In this document: one piece after another, positions 8,166 to 16,351 of the stretch
How positions within the stretch are numbered: the stretch's first letter is position 1
Layout of the letters: each line of letters opens with the position of its first letter
From: an uncultured Clostridia bacterium
GTDB taxonomy: Bacteria; Bacillota; Clostridia; Christensenellales; UBA1242
NCBI GenBank assembly: GCA_937914725.1
Contig: CALDMJ010000078.1
Coordinates: 1 to 38,638 of the forward strand
Length of the DNA: 38,638 nucleotides
Direction of reading: 5' to 3'
Translations under genes and position numbers: made by a program
The notes under the pieces: generated by a model
Databases searched by the model: none
Seen by the model: only the letters and a program-made list of their open reading frames with translations
What the model was told of the DNA's origin: nothing

Positions 8166-8669
8166 ATGGATAAACTTGAACAATATTTGAACAATTTAAA
8201 TGCTATTGATGACGAACTTTTGGAACTCAGCAAAGGCTGCAGTATGCTCCCTATGTACGCGTTTGTCGAACTTAGACGTAGGCAACTTTTGAAGCGCCGC
8301 GCTGTTGCTGCAAAAAATTATTATTTAGCTTTTGCTAAGCAAAACCCACATAGTTTGTGGATTGTTGACTATTTGGAAAAAGACACCCCGATTTCCTTTA
8401 TCAGTGAAACGCTAAACTGCACCACCACAGTCAAGGAATTGTGCAAATTGTACAGGCTTGAGTGCAACGAACGCGGCGTTCGAGAAATTGAAAAATACGG
8501 GTTTTGCAATACGTATACGTACGTCGACCGAAATGGCAAATGTACAACGACTGAAATGGCAACTCCGCTCGGGCAAATTAGGTTACTGACGGACGAAAGA
8601 ACGACTTTGCAAGTCGCAAAACGCGCGCAACTTGCTTACAATCAACGCGATGATTCTTGTCAGCGCTAA
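8166..8669 (+). CDS. Hypothetical protein, 167 aa
   Basis: I do not recognise the family. The product is soluble and mostly helical: an N-terminal coiled-coil-like segment (MDKLEQYLNNLNAIDDELLE), then a basic stretch RRRQLLKRRAVAAKNYY near residues 38-54, and a region near 70-105 (IVDYLEKDTPISFISETLNC and following) that could hold a helix-turn-helix. The C-terminal third is polar with no membrane segment. The frame is open to an ATG at 8124, but 8166 is preferred because AAAGGA lies 8 nt upstream and the upstream ATG would coincide with the predicted transcription start. It is probably monocistronic; the next gene is 147 nt away. A regulator is one possibility, unproven. Confidence 0.7.
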   Translation: MDKLEQYLNNLNAIDDELLELSKGCSMLPMYAFVELRRRQLLKRRAVAAKNYYLAFAKQNPHSLWIVDYLEKDTPISFISETLNCTTTVKELCKLYRLECNERGVREIEKYGFCNTYTYVDRNGKCTTTEMATPLGQIRLLTDERTTLQVAKRAQLAYNQRDDSCQR

Positions 8670-8815
8670 GCCACTCGCAAGCACACGCTATAATACCCTG
8701 CGCAGATTTTTATATTGAGATAATTTACAGCAACAAGATGCAAAAAATATTTTAATCGAGCAGAAACAGCAATACGTATTTAACTACACACATAAATTAC
8801 AAGGGGCAACAAAAT

Positions 8816-9520
8816 ATGGATAAATACAAAAAGGAAATGCCAATTTCCTACACGTTTGGCATTTTTCCCACATTTGAACTTTTGAAGCACAAAACCACAT
8901 ATGTACAAAAGGTTATGGTCCACGAAAAGTTGACCATAACCCCAGACATCCAAAATATGCTTGATTTTTGCAAGCAGCACGACATTCTTGTCGAATTTTG
9001 CACCAAGCAAATCGAAAAAATCGCCGACAAAGAAAACACAATGGTTGTGGGCGTTTTTTCAAAGTATGAAGCCACAATTGAGCGCGGGAAAAATCATATT
9101 GTGCTTGTCAACCCTAGCGATATGGGTAATCTCGGTACAATTATGCGCACAGCGCTTGGCTTTGACGTCAAAAACATCGCGATAATTGCGCCGTGCGTCG
9201 ATATTTTCAACCCGAAGGCAATTCGCGCGTCGATGGGTGCGGTTTTTTCTTTGAATATTCAAATTTACAACAGTTTCGCCGAATATTTAACACAGCACGG
9301 CAACAATCATATGTATCCATTTATGCTAAAAGGCACGCAGACGTTGCAAACGCTTGGTAAGCCTTGTGCGCCTTTCTCACTGATTTTTGGAAACGAAGGC
9401 AGCGGGCTTGACGATAGTTTTCTTTCGATTGGCACAAGTGTTGTAATCAAGCACTCGCCCGCGATTGACTCACTCAATCTCGCCATATCCGTCGCCCTCG
9501 CCCTTTACACCATGCGATAG
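8816..9520 (+). CDS. TrmH/SpoU family RNA 2'-O-methyltransferase
   Basis: 234-aa SPOUT-class methyltransferase that would transfer methyl from SAM to a ribose 2'-OH of tRNA or rRNA. The three SpoU motifs are in place: NLGTIMR at 105-111, the SAM-knot loop FGNEGSGL at 191-198 and SLNLAISVALALY at 219-231. A short N-terminal substrate-binding domain covers roughly residues 15-85. The start has AAGGGG 10 nt upstream. It is the last gene before the first R-repeat array and has no obvious hairpin terminator of its own. Which RNA it modifies cannot be told from sequence. Confidence 0.88.
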   Translation: MDKYKKEMPISYTFGIFPTFELLKHKTTYVQKVMVHEKLTITPDIQNMLDFCKQHDILVEFCTKQIEKIADKENTMVVGVFSKYEATIERGKNHIVLVNPSDMGNLGTIMRTALGFDVKNIAIIAPCVDIFNPKAIRASMGAVFSLNIQIYNSFAEYLTQHGNNHMYPFMLKGTQTLQTLGKPCAPFSLIFGNEGSGLDDSFLSIGTSVVIKHSPAIDSLNLAISVALALYTMR

Positions 9521-9581
9521 CGCACTGAGAACATAAATGATGAATGACAAAAAACAAGACCGGATAAAATGCAAATGATTT

Positions 9582-9906
9582 GTAGGGATTGCACCTGCAG
9601 CCGTGGGCTATCCCATCGAACAGATATATAATTATATAATATAGAATGCACTTATGTGCGCCGTCCGCACAAATCAGTTGGGCGTAGGGATTACACCTGC
9701 AGCCGTGGGCTATCCCATCGAGCATACAAATAACATAGAATGCACTTATGTGCGCCGTCCGCACAAATCAGTTGGGCGTAGGAATAGTACTTACAGCCGT
9801 GGGCTATCCCACCGAGCAGATATATAATATAGAATGCAGATAAATATGCCGCCCCAAGAATTGTTTGCTTGTAAAGATAGTATCTGCAACGGTGGCTTGC
9901 GCCCCA
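9582..9906 (-). repeat. R-repeat array 1 (reverse orientation, four units)
   Basis: Units begin at 9582, 9684, 9778 and 9871, so the period is 102, 94 and 93 bp. Each has GTAGGGAT(T/A)..ACCTGCAGCCGTGGGCTATCCCA, then an AT-rich spacer and, in the first two, an almost identical block ending AAATCAGTTGGGC. The third and fourth are diverged; the last runs up to the stop codon of the DUF4373 gene. It is the reverse complement of the unit at 11090, 33624 and 38414. It fills the gene-free stretch 9521-9907. Confidence 0.9.
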
Positions 9907-9907
9907 C

Positions 9908-11032
9908 TTATAAAAAGTCGTCAAGGTTATTGAAATTAACGTCAGCAGGGTCATAATTACGGTGGTGAATTGCGACAGGATTGACTTTTTTGTACGTCGA
10001 AAAATCCCTGTACCTACCAGCTACTACGTCGTCATAATGTGCGACTAGCCAATCTATATCAAGGTTCATACTGTTTTGCAAAAAAGCACTTTCTCGCACC
10101 GCTTTATATAGCAAATCGAGGTTTATATTGTTACTATCAATCATTAAGTTAGGATTTTTTAGTGGTTTATTCAGTTTTTGAGAGAGAAATTGAGCGAGCG
10201 GAACGCGCGCCGTTTCGTTAGGCGGCGGAATCGCCGCCGTTTGCGAAACATTTTCCTCTTTCTCTCCTATAACTTTTATTTCACTTTCTTTTTTTATTTG
10301 ACTTTTTCTTTCTTCTTTTCTTTCTCTTTGTTTCAAAATGACGTCATTTTGCCCCAAAATGTCGTCCGTTTGCCCCAAAATGTCGTCGGTTTGAGCCAAA
10401 TTGACGTCATTTTGAATTTTGGACGCCATTTTCTCCCCGTTTTGCGAGGTAGTGACTTTGCTCTTATGTGTCGATTTGTTGTTTTGTTTACCATAATTTT
10501 GGATGCACTTCTCATTTTTTTCACGTTTGAGTACTCCACTGCTATAGTTCTGCTGCAAAATAACGTGTTCAACGGCCGCAGGACCTTGTGCATTTGCTGT
10601 TTCGTCTGCTACAGAATTTGCGTATTCGACGGCAATGGATTTGCGTTCGTCCAACAACTCGGGGTAAACATATTGCGGCGCGTGCCAAGGGTTTATTCGC
10701 TTTTGCGTGATTTGCTTGTAATCCTTTTGGATCTCGCGACTTGTCAAAACGTGATGTTTTTCGTACATATCTTTGTCAAAAATACCGTTGTCGAGGCAGT
10801 ACTGCACACAGTTTTCGATGAGTTGTTCATCCTTTTCGTATATGTCGAGCGTGAACAGCGCTTGCTTGCGGGCGTTCCACTCGAGATAGTAGCCGTTTTC
10901 CATTGCCATTTTGTTGAACAACAGTTGCAGACAACCATACCCTGCAAGCCCTAATTTGCCTATCATTAATTTGGTGTCGTCGTCGAAGTAGCACACGAGC
11001 GGTCTATAGTCTATTCCTTTTTTGATGTTCAT
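9908..11032 (-). CDS. DUF4373 (Lin1244/Lin1753-like) replication-type protein
   Basis: 374-aa protein. The N-terminal ~100 residues (MNIKKGIDYRPLVCYFDDDT, then LMIGKLGLAGYGCLQLLFNKM) match DUF4373, a winged-helix domain found in phage and plasmid replication proteins related to DnaD/RepA-type initiators. A long polar linker follows (~130-270), containing four 7-residue repeats of the type DDILGQT/NDVILKQ, then a charged segment. A C-terminal helical domain (from ~290) ends in a Tyr/Asn-rich tail. The ATG at 11032 is chosen over a TTG at 11053, because AAAGGG lies between them and the TTG touches the -10 element. No other replication or phage genes adjoin it. It is the only gene between two oppositely oriented R arrays, which suggests a stranded or mobile unit. 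Confidence 0.7.
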   Translation of the reverse strand: MNIKKGIDYRPLVCYFDDDTKLMIGKLGLAGYGCLQLLFNKMAMENGYYLEWNARKQALFTLDIYEKDEQLIENCVQYCLDNGIFDKDMYEKHHVLTSREIQKDYKQITQKRINPWHAPQYVYPELLDERKSIAVEYANSVADETANAQGPAAVEHVILQQNYSSGVLKREKNEKCIQNYGKQNNKSTHKSKVTTSQNGEKMASKIQNDVNLAQTDDILGQTDDILGQNDVILKQRERKEERKSQIKKESEIKVIGEKEENVSQTAAIPPPNETARVPLAQFLSQKLNKPLKNPNLMIDSNNINLDLLYKAVRESAFLQNSMNLDIDWLVAHYDDVVAGRYRDFSTYKKVNPVAIHHRNYDPADVNFNNLDDFL

Positions 11033-11052
11033 AATGTTTTCCCTTTGTAACA

Positions 11053-11058
11053 ATTATA
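11053..11058 (-). promoter_or_regulatory. Extended -10 promoter of the DUF4373 gene
   Basis: TGCTATAAT on the minus strand (TATAAT at 11053-11058). No good -35 is present at 16-18 bp, so recognition would rest on the TGn extension. The leader is about 15 nt. Confidence 0.5.
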
Positions 11059-11089
11059 GCACACTTTTTCGACAACTCGCCCAAAAATC

Positions 11090-11365
11090 TCGGCGGGGAT
11101 AGCCCCGCGGCTACAGGTACTGTCCCTACACGCAAGCCATCTTCGCAGACGGCGTAGTTTATTCTTTTTATGAATTGTATATCCTCGGCGGGGATAGCCC
11201 ACGTCTGCGGGTACTATCACTACAAGTCATATACATTTTTGGGCGGCGAAGTTGTTTTATTCTATATTATTTGTATTCTCGGTGGGATAGCCCCGCGGCT
11301 ACAGGCACTGTCCCTACCACCTAAGACATTCACGCGGACGGCGTTTATTTATGCCCCCCCCTATA
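11090..11365 (+). repeat. R-repeat array 2 (forward orientation, three units)
   Basis: Units begin at about 11091, 11185 and 11280 (94 and 95 bp apart). Each starts CGGCGGGGATAGCC..., continues with (G)GCTACAGGTACTGTCCCTAC and ends in GCGGACGGCG or a degenerate form. Orientation is opposite to array 1, so the two arrays form long imperfect inverted repeats around the DUF4373 gene. The rest of the gap, 11366-11552, is AT-rich with no clear signal. Confidence 0.9.
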
Positions 11366-11552
11366 ATTGTTACCCCTTTAAACCACCTATTCTATAATAA
11401 ATCACATTTTTAAGTTTTATTTTCAAAAACAGTCACACTAATTACTTACTTTTATCCAATATCTCTTGTTTTATTGGAGTAAGCGGAGAAAATCGGGCGT
11501 TTTTTGTTCCGCAGTATTTTGCTGCGCCGCGCAATTGTTGCAAATTTTCCGC

Positions 11553-11580
11553 TTGCTTTTTGCGCAAAAAATGGTATAAT
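11553..11580 (+). promoter_or_regulatory. Promoter of yqeY-mscS-13092 unit
   Basis: TTGCTT (11553-11558), 16-bp spacer, TATAAT (11575-11580) with the TGG extension. The start lies about 25 nt before the yqeY ATG. Confidence 0.7.
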
Positions 11581-11611
11581 ATGTTCATAATTGATTATAA
11601 GGAGAACTATT

Positions 11612-12037
11612 ATGTTATTAGACGAAATCAAAAAAGCAAGTATGCAAGCACTAAAGGAGCGCGACAAGGTCGCGCGCGCGATTTATGACGTTGTCATCAA
11701 TAAGTGTCAACTTACGCTTGTCGAAAAGCGCGCTAAGGGCGAAGAACTTGTTGACACGGATGTTTTGCAAATTATGCAAAAAGTCGCAAAGGAACTTGCG
11801 GAAGAAAAAGAAAACTATTTGAAAGTTGGGAACACGGACGAAGTCGCTAACATCGAAAGACAGCAAGCAATTGTTGCGTCGTACCTACCGCAAATGATGA
11901 GCGAGCAAGAAATTGTGGCGGAGATTGAAAAACTTGACGACAAGTCGATTGGCTCGGTTATGCGCCACTTCAAGCAAAACTTTGCGGGCAAGTGCGATAT
12001 GGCGCTTGTTCAGCGTCTTGCAAACCCACGCAAGTAA
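11612..12037 (+). CDS. yqeY: GatB/YqeY domain protein
   Basis: 141-aa YqeY-family protein, related to the tail domain of the GatB amidotransferase subunit; its exact role is unknown, perhaps tRNA- or translation-linked. Characteristic features are MLLDEIKKASMQALKERDKVA at the start, the QQAIVASYLPQMMSEQEI motif (~88-105) and a C-terminal GSVMRHFK..GKCDMALVQRL segment. The start is set by AAGGAG 9 nt before the ATG at 11612; a TTG seven codons upstream has no site. It is followed 24 nt later by mscS. Confidence 0.9.
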   Translation: MLLDEIKKASMQALKERDKVARAIYDVVINKCQLTLVEKRAKGEELVDTDVLQIMQKVAKELAEEKENYLKVGNTDEVANIERQQAIVASYLPQMMSEQEIVAEIEKLDDKSIGSVMRHFKQNFAGKCDMALVQRLANPRK

Positions 12038-12061
12038 TACAAAACACAAAGGATAAATATT

Positions 12062-13108
12062 ATGGATTTTGCATCAATATTCAACAATTTTTGGTCAACC
12101 ACTGGCGTGACCTTGATAAAAACATTCGCGATAATCGTTTTGGGGCTACTGCTCATCAAAATTATTATGCGATACGTCAAAAAAGTGTTTATGGCGTCGC
12201 AAATGGAGGCGGGCTTAAGTTCTTTTCTATTGTCCGTCATTCGCGCCGTGCTATATGTTTTGCTGATTTTTCTCATTTTCTCGACGCTTGGCGTCTCGAT
12301 GGGCGCATTCATTGCCGCATTATCTGCTGCAGGCTTAGCAGTCGCTCTTGCACTGCAAGACAGTTTGAGCAACCTCGCCTCAGGCATTCTCATTTTGGTA
12401 AACAAACCATTTGTTGAGGGCGACTACATCCGCGTTGGCTCAGATGAAGGCACGGTGAAGTCAGTGCGCATTTTCACGACACAAATTGAGAGTTATGACA
12501 AAAAAATTATAACTATTCCAAACAAATCAGTCATCAACAGCAATGTTGTCAACTACACTTCAAGCCCAACTCGCCGCGTGACAATCTTGTTTTGCGTACC
12601 ATATAATGCGGACATTGATTACATTAAAAAAGTTATTTTCGAGGAATTTAAAACCTGCAAATACGCAATCAAGTCGCCCGAAATGTTCGTCGGCATTGAA
12701 AACTACGATGAACACGGCGTTCAAATGACTTTAAAAATTTGGAGCAAAGCAGAAGATTATTGGGGACTATACTACCTCGCGTATGAAAAACTTACGCGCG
12801 CACTTAATGAGGCGGGCATTACAATCACAAACGACCACTCTATCATCAATATTTCGGACACTGAACGCAAATTGAAAGAAAACGAAACGCGCAAAGCAAT
12901 TTTTGAGAGCAAACTGAAAGCACAAAAAGAAAACAACGAAAAAGCCGCAAAAACAAAGCAAATTGAAAAACAAGCGGAAGAAGTAGAAAAAACGCAAAAT
13001 TTTGAAACAAAAATTACTACAGTAGAAGAAAACGCTGATATTTTAGAAGAAAAACCAAAGAAAAAACGTAAATTTTTGTGGGGGCGTAAAAATGATGAAG
13101 AAAATTAA
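12062..13108 (+). CDS. mscS: Small-conductance mechanosensitive channel, MscS family
   Basis: 348-aa membrane channel that would open under membrane tension to release solutes. Three transmembrane helices are visible at about 15-37, 57-77 and 82-112. The third carries the Ala/Gly-rich pore pattern AFIAALSAAGLAVALALQDSLSNLASGI. The beta domain (FVEGDYIRVGSDEGTVKSVRIFTTQI) and alpha/beta domain follow to about residue 260. Beyond this lies an extra ~80-residue Lys/Glu-rich tail absent from the minimal family, probably a cytoplasmic coiled coil. AAAGGA precedes the ATG. The last 17 nt overlap the next gene, implying coupled translation. Confidence 0.93.
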   Translation: MDFASIFNNFWSTTGVTLIKTFAIIVLGLLLIKIIMRYVKKVFMASQMEAGLSSFLLSVIRAVLYVLLIFLIFSTLGVSMGAFIAALSAAGLAVALALQDSLSNLASGILILVNKPFVEGDYIRVGSDEGTVKSVRIFTTQIESYDKKIITIPNKSVINSNVVNYTSSPTRRVTILFCVPYNADIDYIKKVIFEEFKTCKYAIKSPEMFVGIENYDEHGVQMTLKIWSKAEDYWGLYYLAYEKLTRALNEAGITITNDHSIINISDTERKLKENETRKAIFESKLKAQKENNEKAAKTKQIEKQAEEVEKTQNFETKITTVEENADILEEKPKKKRKFLWGRKNDEEN

Positions 13109-14834
13109 TCAAAAAAATGCTACAACCCGCAATTTTGCTGCGTTTTTGGCAAAAAACGCTAAATTGTGGCTAAACTTTATTTTAGCACTTGCACTTTTGG
13201 CACTACTTATGCCAATTTGCGCACTATCCTGCACAAAATCAATACCAAAGCCGCAAATTTTGAGCGCATACGCGCAAGATTCGACAATTACATCTGAGGA
13301 ATTTCCAGCGGAAAACTTTACTGCATTTACCACGCAAACAATAAATTTCAAAATTTACTCGCAATATGAAATTGAATGCACAAATAATGACGGGCTAACA
13401 CTAAATACTACAACAATTTCAACTGATTACTATCTTGTATCTGTCACAAGTGCAAAGCCAATCACGTCACAAATAATTGTCAAAAACAAGTTTGGTGGCG
13501 TGGCATTTGCAAACTTTAGTTTTGTCGCATATAAAATAAACACAATAAAATTAATTCCATATCAAGCAAAATTCAATGCAACGGGCGACAACTATTTGCA
13601 AGTTTGCTACAATGACAATCCTCAACTCATATATAGCGGCATCATTATTAGCGAACTCGAAAAAGGCAGCGCGACGATCGAAGATTTAAACCCAAGCCAT
13701 ATCACTAAATCAATTAATCCGCATATGATTGTACTCAATTTTGAAAATGTTGATTACACCCAATACATCGGCGCAAAATTTGTTGTCGCTTCAAAAAATG
13801 ACAGAGCAAGCGTTGATTTAGAAATTGAAAATTTACCATTTACAAACACATTTACATTGCAAGAGTCGACACTTGACTACTTTGCAAGCAGCAAACTGAT
13901 TACTGTAAATGTGTTGGTGGATGCAAACAGTTTTGCGACTTTTTCGCTTGCCTCAAACTCTTTTGCACAATTTGCAAACATTGAGAAAGTTGCGTCGGGC
14001 GAAAGTTTTGACACCTATGCCCTATCAATTGACATTTCAAGCCTTAGTGCGTCGACCGAAATTATGATTTCCGCACTAACTGCAAGCGGCAGCATTGAAC
14101 GCGCTTTGAGACTCAATCCTATTAGCACAATTTCAAAAATTGTAATTTCTGCAAGCAAAACTTCGCTAAAATCGGGCGAAAAAGTTACTTTTACCGCAAT
14201 TTTGAACGATGATGACACGCTTTCAAGCGAAATTGACTGGTATGTCAACGACCAAAAGGTCGAAACAGGCACACAATTTGGATATACGCGCAAACAAGGC
14301 GGTGCGTTCACCGTCTATGCAAAAGTCGGCGAAACGCAAAGCAACAGCGTTTCACTCAATGTCTCGTACAATAACTCGGACCTCATCATTTGGTATATTG
14401 TTTTTGCAATTGCACTTGTAATTTTAATCGGGCTTATCATTTTTAAAAGAAAAAAGAAAACTTTTATTTCTTCAATGTCGCTGACTGACCGCGCGCGAAA
14501 ATTCATCCCACGCTACAAAACATACATCAACAAGTACACTCGTCACCAATTCTTTGACCTTGTGTACGACATTGCAAATTTGCGCGAAGATGTAATGTTT
14601 AATTTTGACGAAACGAAAGATTTGTGCTTCGAAAAAGCTAGCCGCGAACTTGCGGACGCCCACAAGATTGTTCGCACAATCTACAAAGCGCCAAAAGAAG
14701 AAAAAAAGGCGCTGCTTGAAAGCAATCTTTCTTCTTTCGAATCAATTATGAATTCAGTAATTGACGACTTAGACGACTATGCGCAAAAACATCCTGATCA
14801 AGCAATCTTCAAGCGAAAAAATAAAATAAAATAA
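13092..14834 (+). CDS. Membrane-anchored extracellular protein with Ig-like domain
   Basis: 580-aa protein of unknown function. Residues ~26-48 form a signal or anchor segment. An extracellular region of ~380 residues rich in Thr/Ser/Asn follows; its last part (about 345-428) looks like a PKD or Ig-like fold (SLKSGEKVTFTA, DWYVNDQKVETGTQFGYT, GGAFTVYAKVG). A second membrane helix (~433-455, LIIWYIVFAIALVILIGLII) leads to a basic stop-transfer (KRKKK) and a ~120-residue helical cytoplasmic tail. The start overlaps the end of mscS, with GGGGG upstream. A link between the channel and this protein, for example as an envelope sensor, is only suggested by the overlap. The last codons lie in a pentanucleotide repeat. 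Confidence 0.75.
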   Translation: MMKKINQKNATTRNFAAFLAKNAKLWLNFILALALLALLMPICALSCTKSIPKPQILSAYAQDSTITSEEFPAENFTAFTTQTINFKIYSQYEIECTNNDGLTLNTTTISTDYYLVSVTSAKPITSQIIVKNKFGGVAFANFSFVAYKINTIKLIPYQAKFNATGDNYLQVCYNDNPQLIYSGIIISELEKGSATIEDLNPSHITKSINPHMIVLNFENVDYTQYIGAKFVVASKNDRASVDLEIENLPFTNTFTLQESTLDYFASSKLITVNVLVDANSFATFSLASNSFAQFANIEKVASGESFDTYALSIDISSLSASTEIMISALTASGSIERALRLNPISTISKIVISASKTSLKSGEKVTFTAILNDDDTLSSEIDWYVNDQKVETGTQFGYTRKQGGAFTVYAKVGETQSNSVSLNVSYNNSDLIIWYIVFAIALVILIGLIIFKRKKKTFISSMSLTDRARKFIPRYKTYINKYTRHQFFDLVYDIANLREDVMFNFDETKDLCFEKASRELADAHKIVRTIYKAPKEEKKALLESNLSSFESIMNSVIDDLDDYAQKHPDQAIFKRKNKIK

Positions 14835-14849
14835 AATAAAATAAAATAA
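14816..14849 (+). repeat. Pentanucleotide repeat (ATAAA) across the stop codon
   Basis: Five perfect ATAAA copies (14821-14845) with degenerate copies on both sides, covering the stop codon of the preceding gene. Confidence 0.9.
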
Positions 14850-14933
14850 TGATGTGTAATTGAATTTATAAATCAAATAGTTTTTAATTGCATTATTCAA
14901 TCTACTTAATTGAAACAAATTTGTATTAACAAA

Positions 14934-14980
14934 TAAAAAAAATAATCTATTTATTAGATATAAATAGATTATTTTAATAA
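14934..14980. terminator. Perfect 14-bp hairpin, bidirectional terminator
   Basis: AATAATCTATTTAT (14941-14954) pairs with ATAAATAGATTATT (14960-14973) around TAGAT. The minus-strand side has six T residues (14935-14940), the plus side TTAATAA. It is all A/T apart from two G-C pairs. Confidence 0.6.
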
Positions 14981-15013
14981 TCACAAACGTTTTATTATTA
15001 ATAAAATGAATGC

Positions 15014-15062
15014 AAAAAAAATAGGAAAAATCGCAAAATTGTGCGGTTTTTCCTATTTTTCT
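15014..15062. terminator. Strong bidirectional terminator
   Basis: AAAAATAGGAAAAATCGCA (15016-15034) pairs with GTGCGGTTTTTCCTATTTTT (15041-15060) with a few mismatches in the loop-proximal part. T tracts at both ends serve the plus-strand operon ending at 14834 and the minus-strand gene ending at 15087. Confidence 0.8.
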
Positions 15063-15086
15063 GTTTACAATTTCTTTATTTATTGT

Positions 15087-15509
15087 TTAGCGCTTGAATA
15101 TACCTATAAGCAATGCAAGAATTCCCCAAACGCCAATTAGTGCGTAAAGTGCAGTAAGGACAATTCCCCAAATGTTGGTCATTTCCATTTCGACAACGCC
15201 CGTGTTCAAACTAATTGTGAAAAAGTTGTCAACCTTGAATAATGCCACGCCCGTGTCAATATCAAAATCTTTTGTTGCTCCAACATAAATCTTTTTATCC
15301 TTGATTTTGTAGTACCAATCTCCCGTATCATATCCAGCAATATCTGTTTTTATTTTGCCGTCAAACGACATTTCAACACTATACTTTACTTCCGCTCCTG
15401 CAATTGTTGATGAACCGCTGTAACTCCCGAATGGGTAGATATAAAACGGGAAAGCAAATGTTATTGTCAATAACGCTGCACTCAGCAAAATTCTAATTAA
15501 ACCTTTCAT
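15087..15509 (-). CDS. Small membrane protein, 140 aa, unknown
   Basis: I do not recognise the family. A cleavable signal or membrane anchor occupies residues ~1-28 (MKGLIRILLSAALLTITFAF), a middle ~80-residue region is predicted beta-rich and outside the membrane (DTGDWYYKIKDKKIYVG, TGVALFKVDNFFTISL), and a C-terminal helix lies at ~113-137 (IVLTALYALIGVWGILALLIGI) ending in FKR. AAGGAGAGG lies 10 nt before the ATG, a strong site. It is monocistronic with a strong terminator. Upstream (15510-15745) is AT-rich sequence with no clear promoter. Confidence 0.7.
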   Translation of the reverse strand: MKGLIRILLSAALLTITFAFPFYIYPFGSYSGSSTIAGAEVKYSVEMSFDGKIKTDIAGYDTGDWYYKIKDKKIYVGATKDFDIDTGVALFKVDNFFTISLNTGVVEMEMTNIWGIVLTALYALIGVWGILALLIGIFKR

Positions 15510-15745
15510 ATTTCTTCACCTCTCCTTATATTCTAACAATTTTCGCAAATTTTGTCAATATTTTGCGCCAATTTTGCAAGACATATCGTAAATTAGTTCC
15601 CTTATAAAAATAGTTATTATTAAAATAACAATCAACAAACAATTGCTAAAATTAAATATACTGTGCCTGATAATTCCTTTAATTAGATGTTATAAAGAAA
15701 AGTTCAACTTCAATTGCTGAAAAGAATTAATAATACTATTCTGTA

Positions 15746-16012
15746 TTATTTGTTCAAGTCGTTCTCACTCGCTACAAATTGAAACGCAGGCAATTCTTTT
15801 AACTCGCGCGAATGTGCATAACTCATTCCCGAGACGTTTGAAATAATCTTTAATTTTAAATCAACCAGAACACGAAACGTACAATCGTCATCATCCTCGA
15901 TACCACTTGTCAAACTCCACCTAAAACCCTCGCCCTTTGCCTGCGTCAAAAATTGTTTGCGATTGTTTTCATTCAGCACAACAATGAATTGTTCATCATT
16001 AAAATCACACAA
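15746..16012 (-). CDS. Small hypothetical protein, 88 aa (TTG start)
   Basis: Soluble acidic protein of unknown family. It begins MCDFNDEQFIVVLNENNRKQ and shows alternating hydrophobic strands (TFRVLVDLKLKIISNV), suggesting a small alpha/beta domain. It starts with TTG; GGAGGGGAG lies about 11 nt upstream and no in-frame ATG is nearby. A short hairpin, AATAATAC with GTATTATT (15727-15748), overlaps the stop and could be a weak terminator. Length and codon use look genuine, but nothing around it hints at a role. Confidence 0.5.
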   Translation of the reverse strand: MCDFNDEQFIVVLNENNRKQFLTQAKGEGFRWSLTSGIEDDDDCTFRVLVDLKLKIISNVSGMSYAHSRELKELPAFQFVASENDLNK

Positions 16013-16351
16013 AACCGTATCTCCCCTCCAATCTCATTCCATTGTTTGCAGTTGTTTGATATGCAATTCCAATTTCAGCTTTACACTATATTTTATCATT
16101 ATTCCCCACTTTTTTCAAGTGCTTTAACGTACAAAACGCTTTTTATTTCTTTTTGCGAGAAAGAAAGCAAAACCAAAAAATAATTTGTAAAAAGCAAAAA
16201 CATACAAACAACGCCAACAAAATGCGAGCGGAGGTTGTACATTGTTGTAGCATTGTGTGGTATGAAAATATCATAAATTGCACATCATAATTTGATAGCC
16301 CGACAATTGATAAATTGTTGGAATTTTCAAGAAAAAAATAAGGAGAAACAA
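16013..16351. other. Gene-free stretch before the lipoprotein
   Basis: AT-rich, 339 bp. It holds the strong AAGGAG site of the lipoprotein gene and a possible promoter (TTGTAG near 16248, then TATCAT about 18 bp on), too weak to assert. No repeats, RNA genes or ORFs that I can support. Confidence 0.4.

Noticed and set aside
9582..9906. Possible CRISPR array (regular ~95-bp spacing)
   Set aside because: Units are degenerate along their whole length, there is no short exact repeat with unique spacers, and no cas genes are present. It is a tandem dispersed repeat.
10178..10954. 258-codon plus-strand frame
   Set aside because: It is the shadow of the DUF4373 gene on the other strand; no ribosome site or family match.
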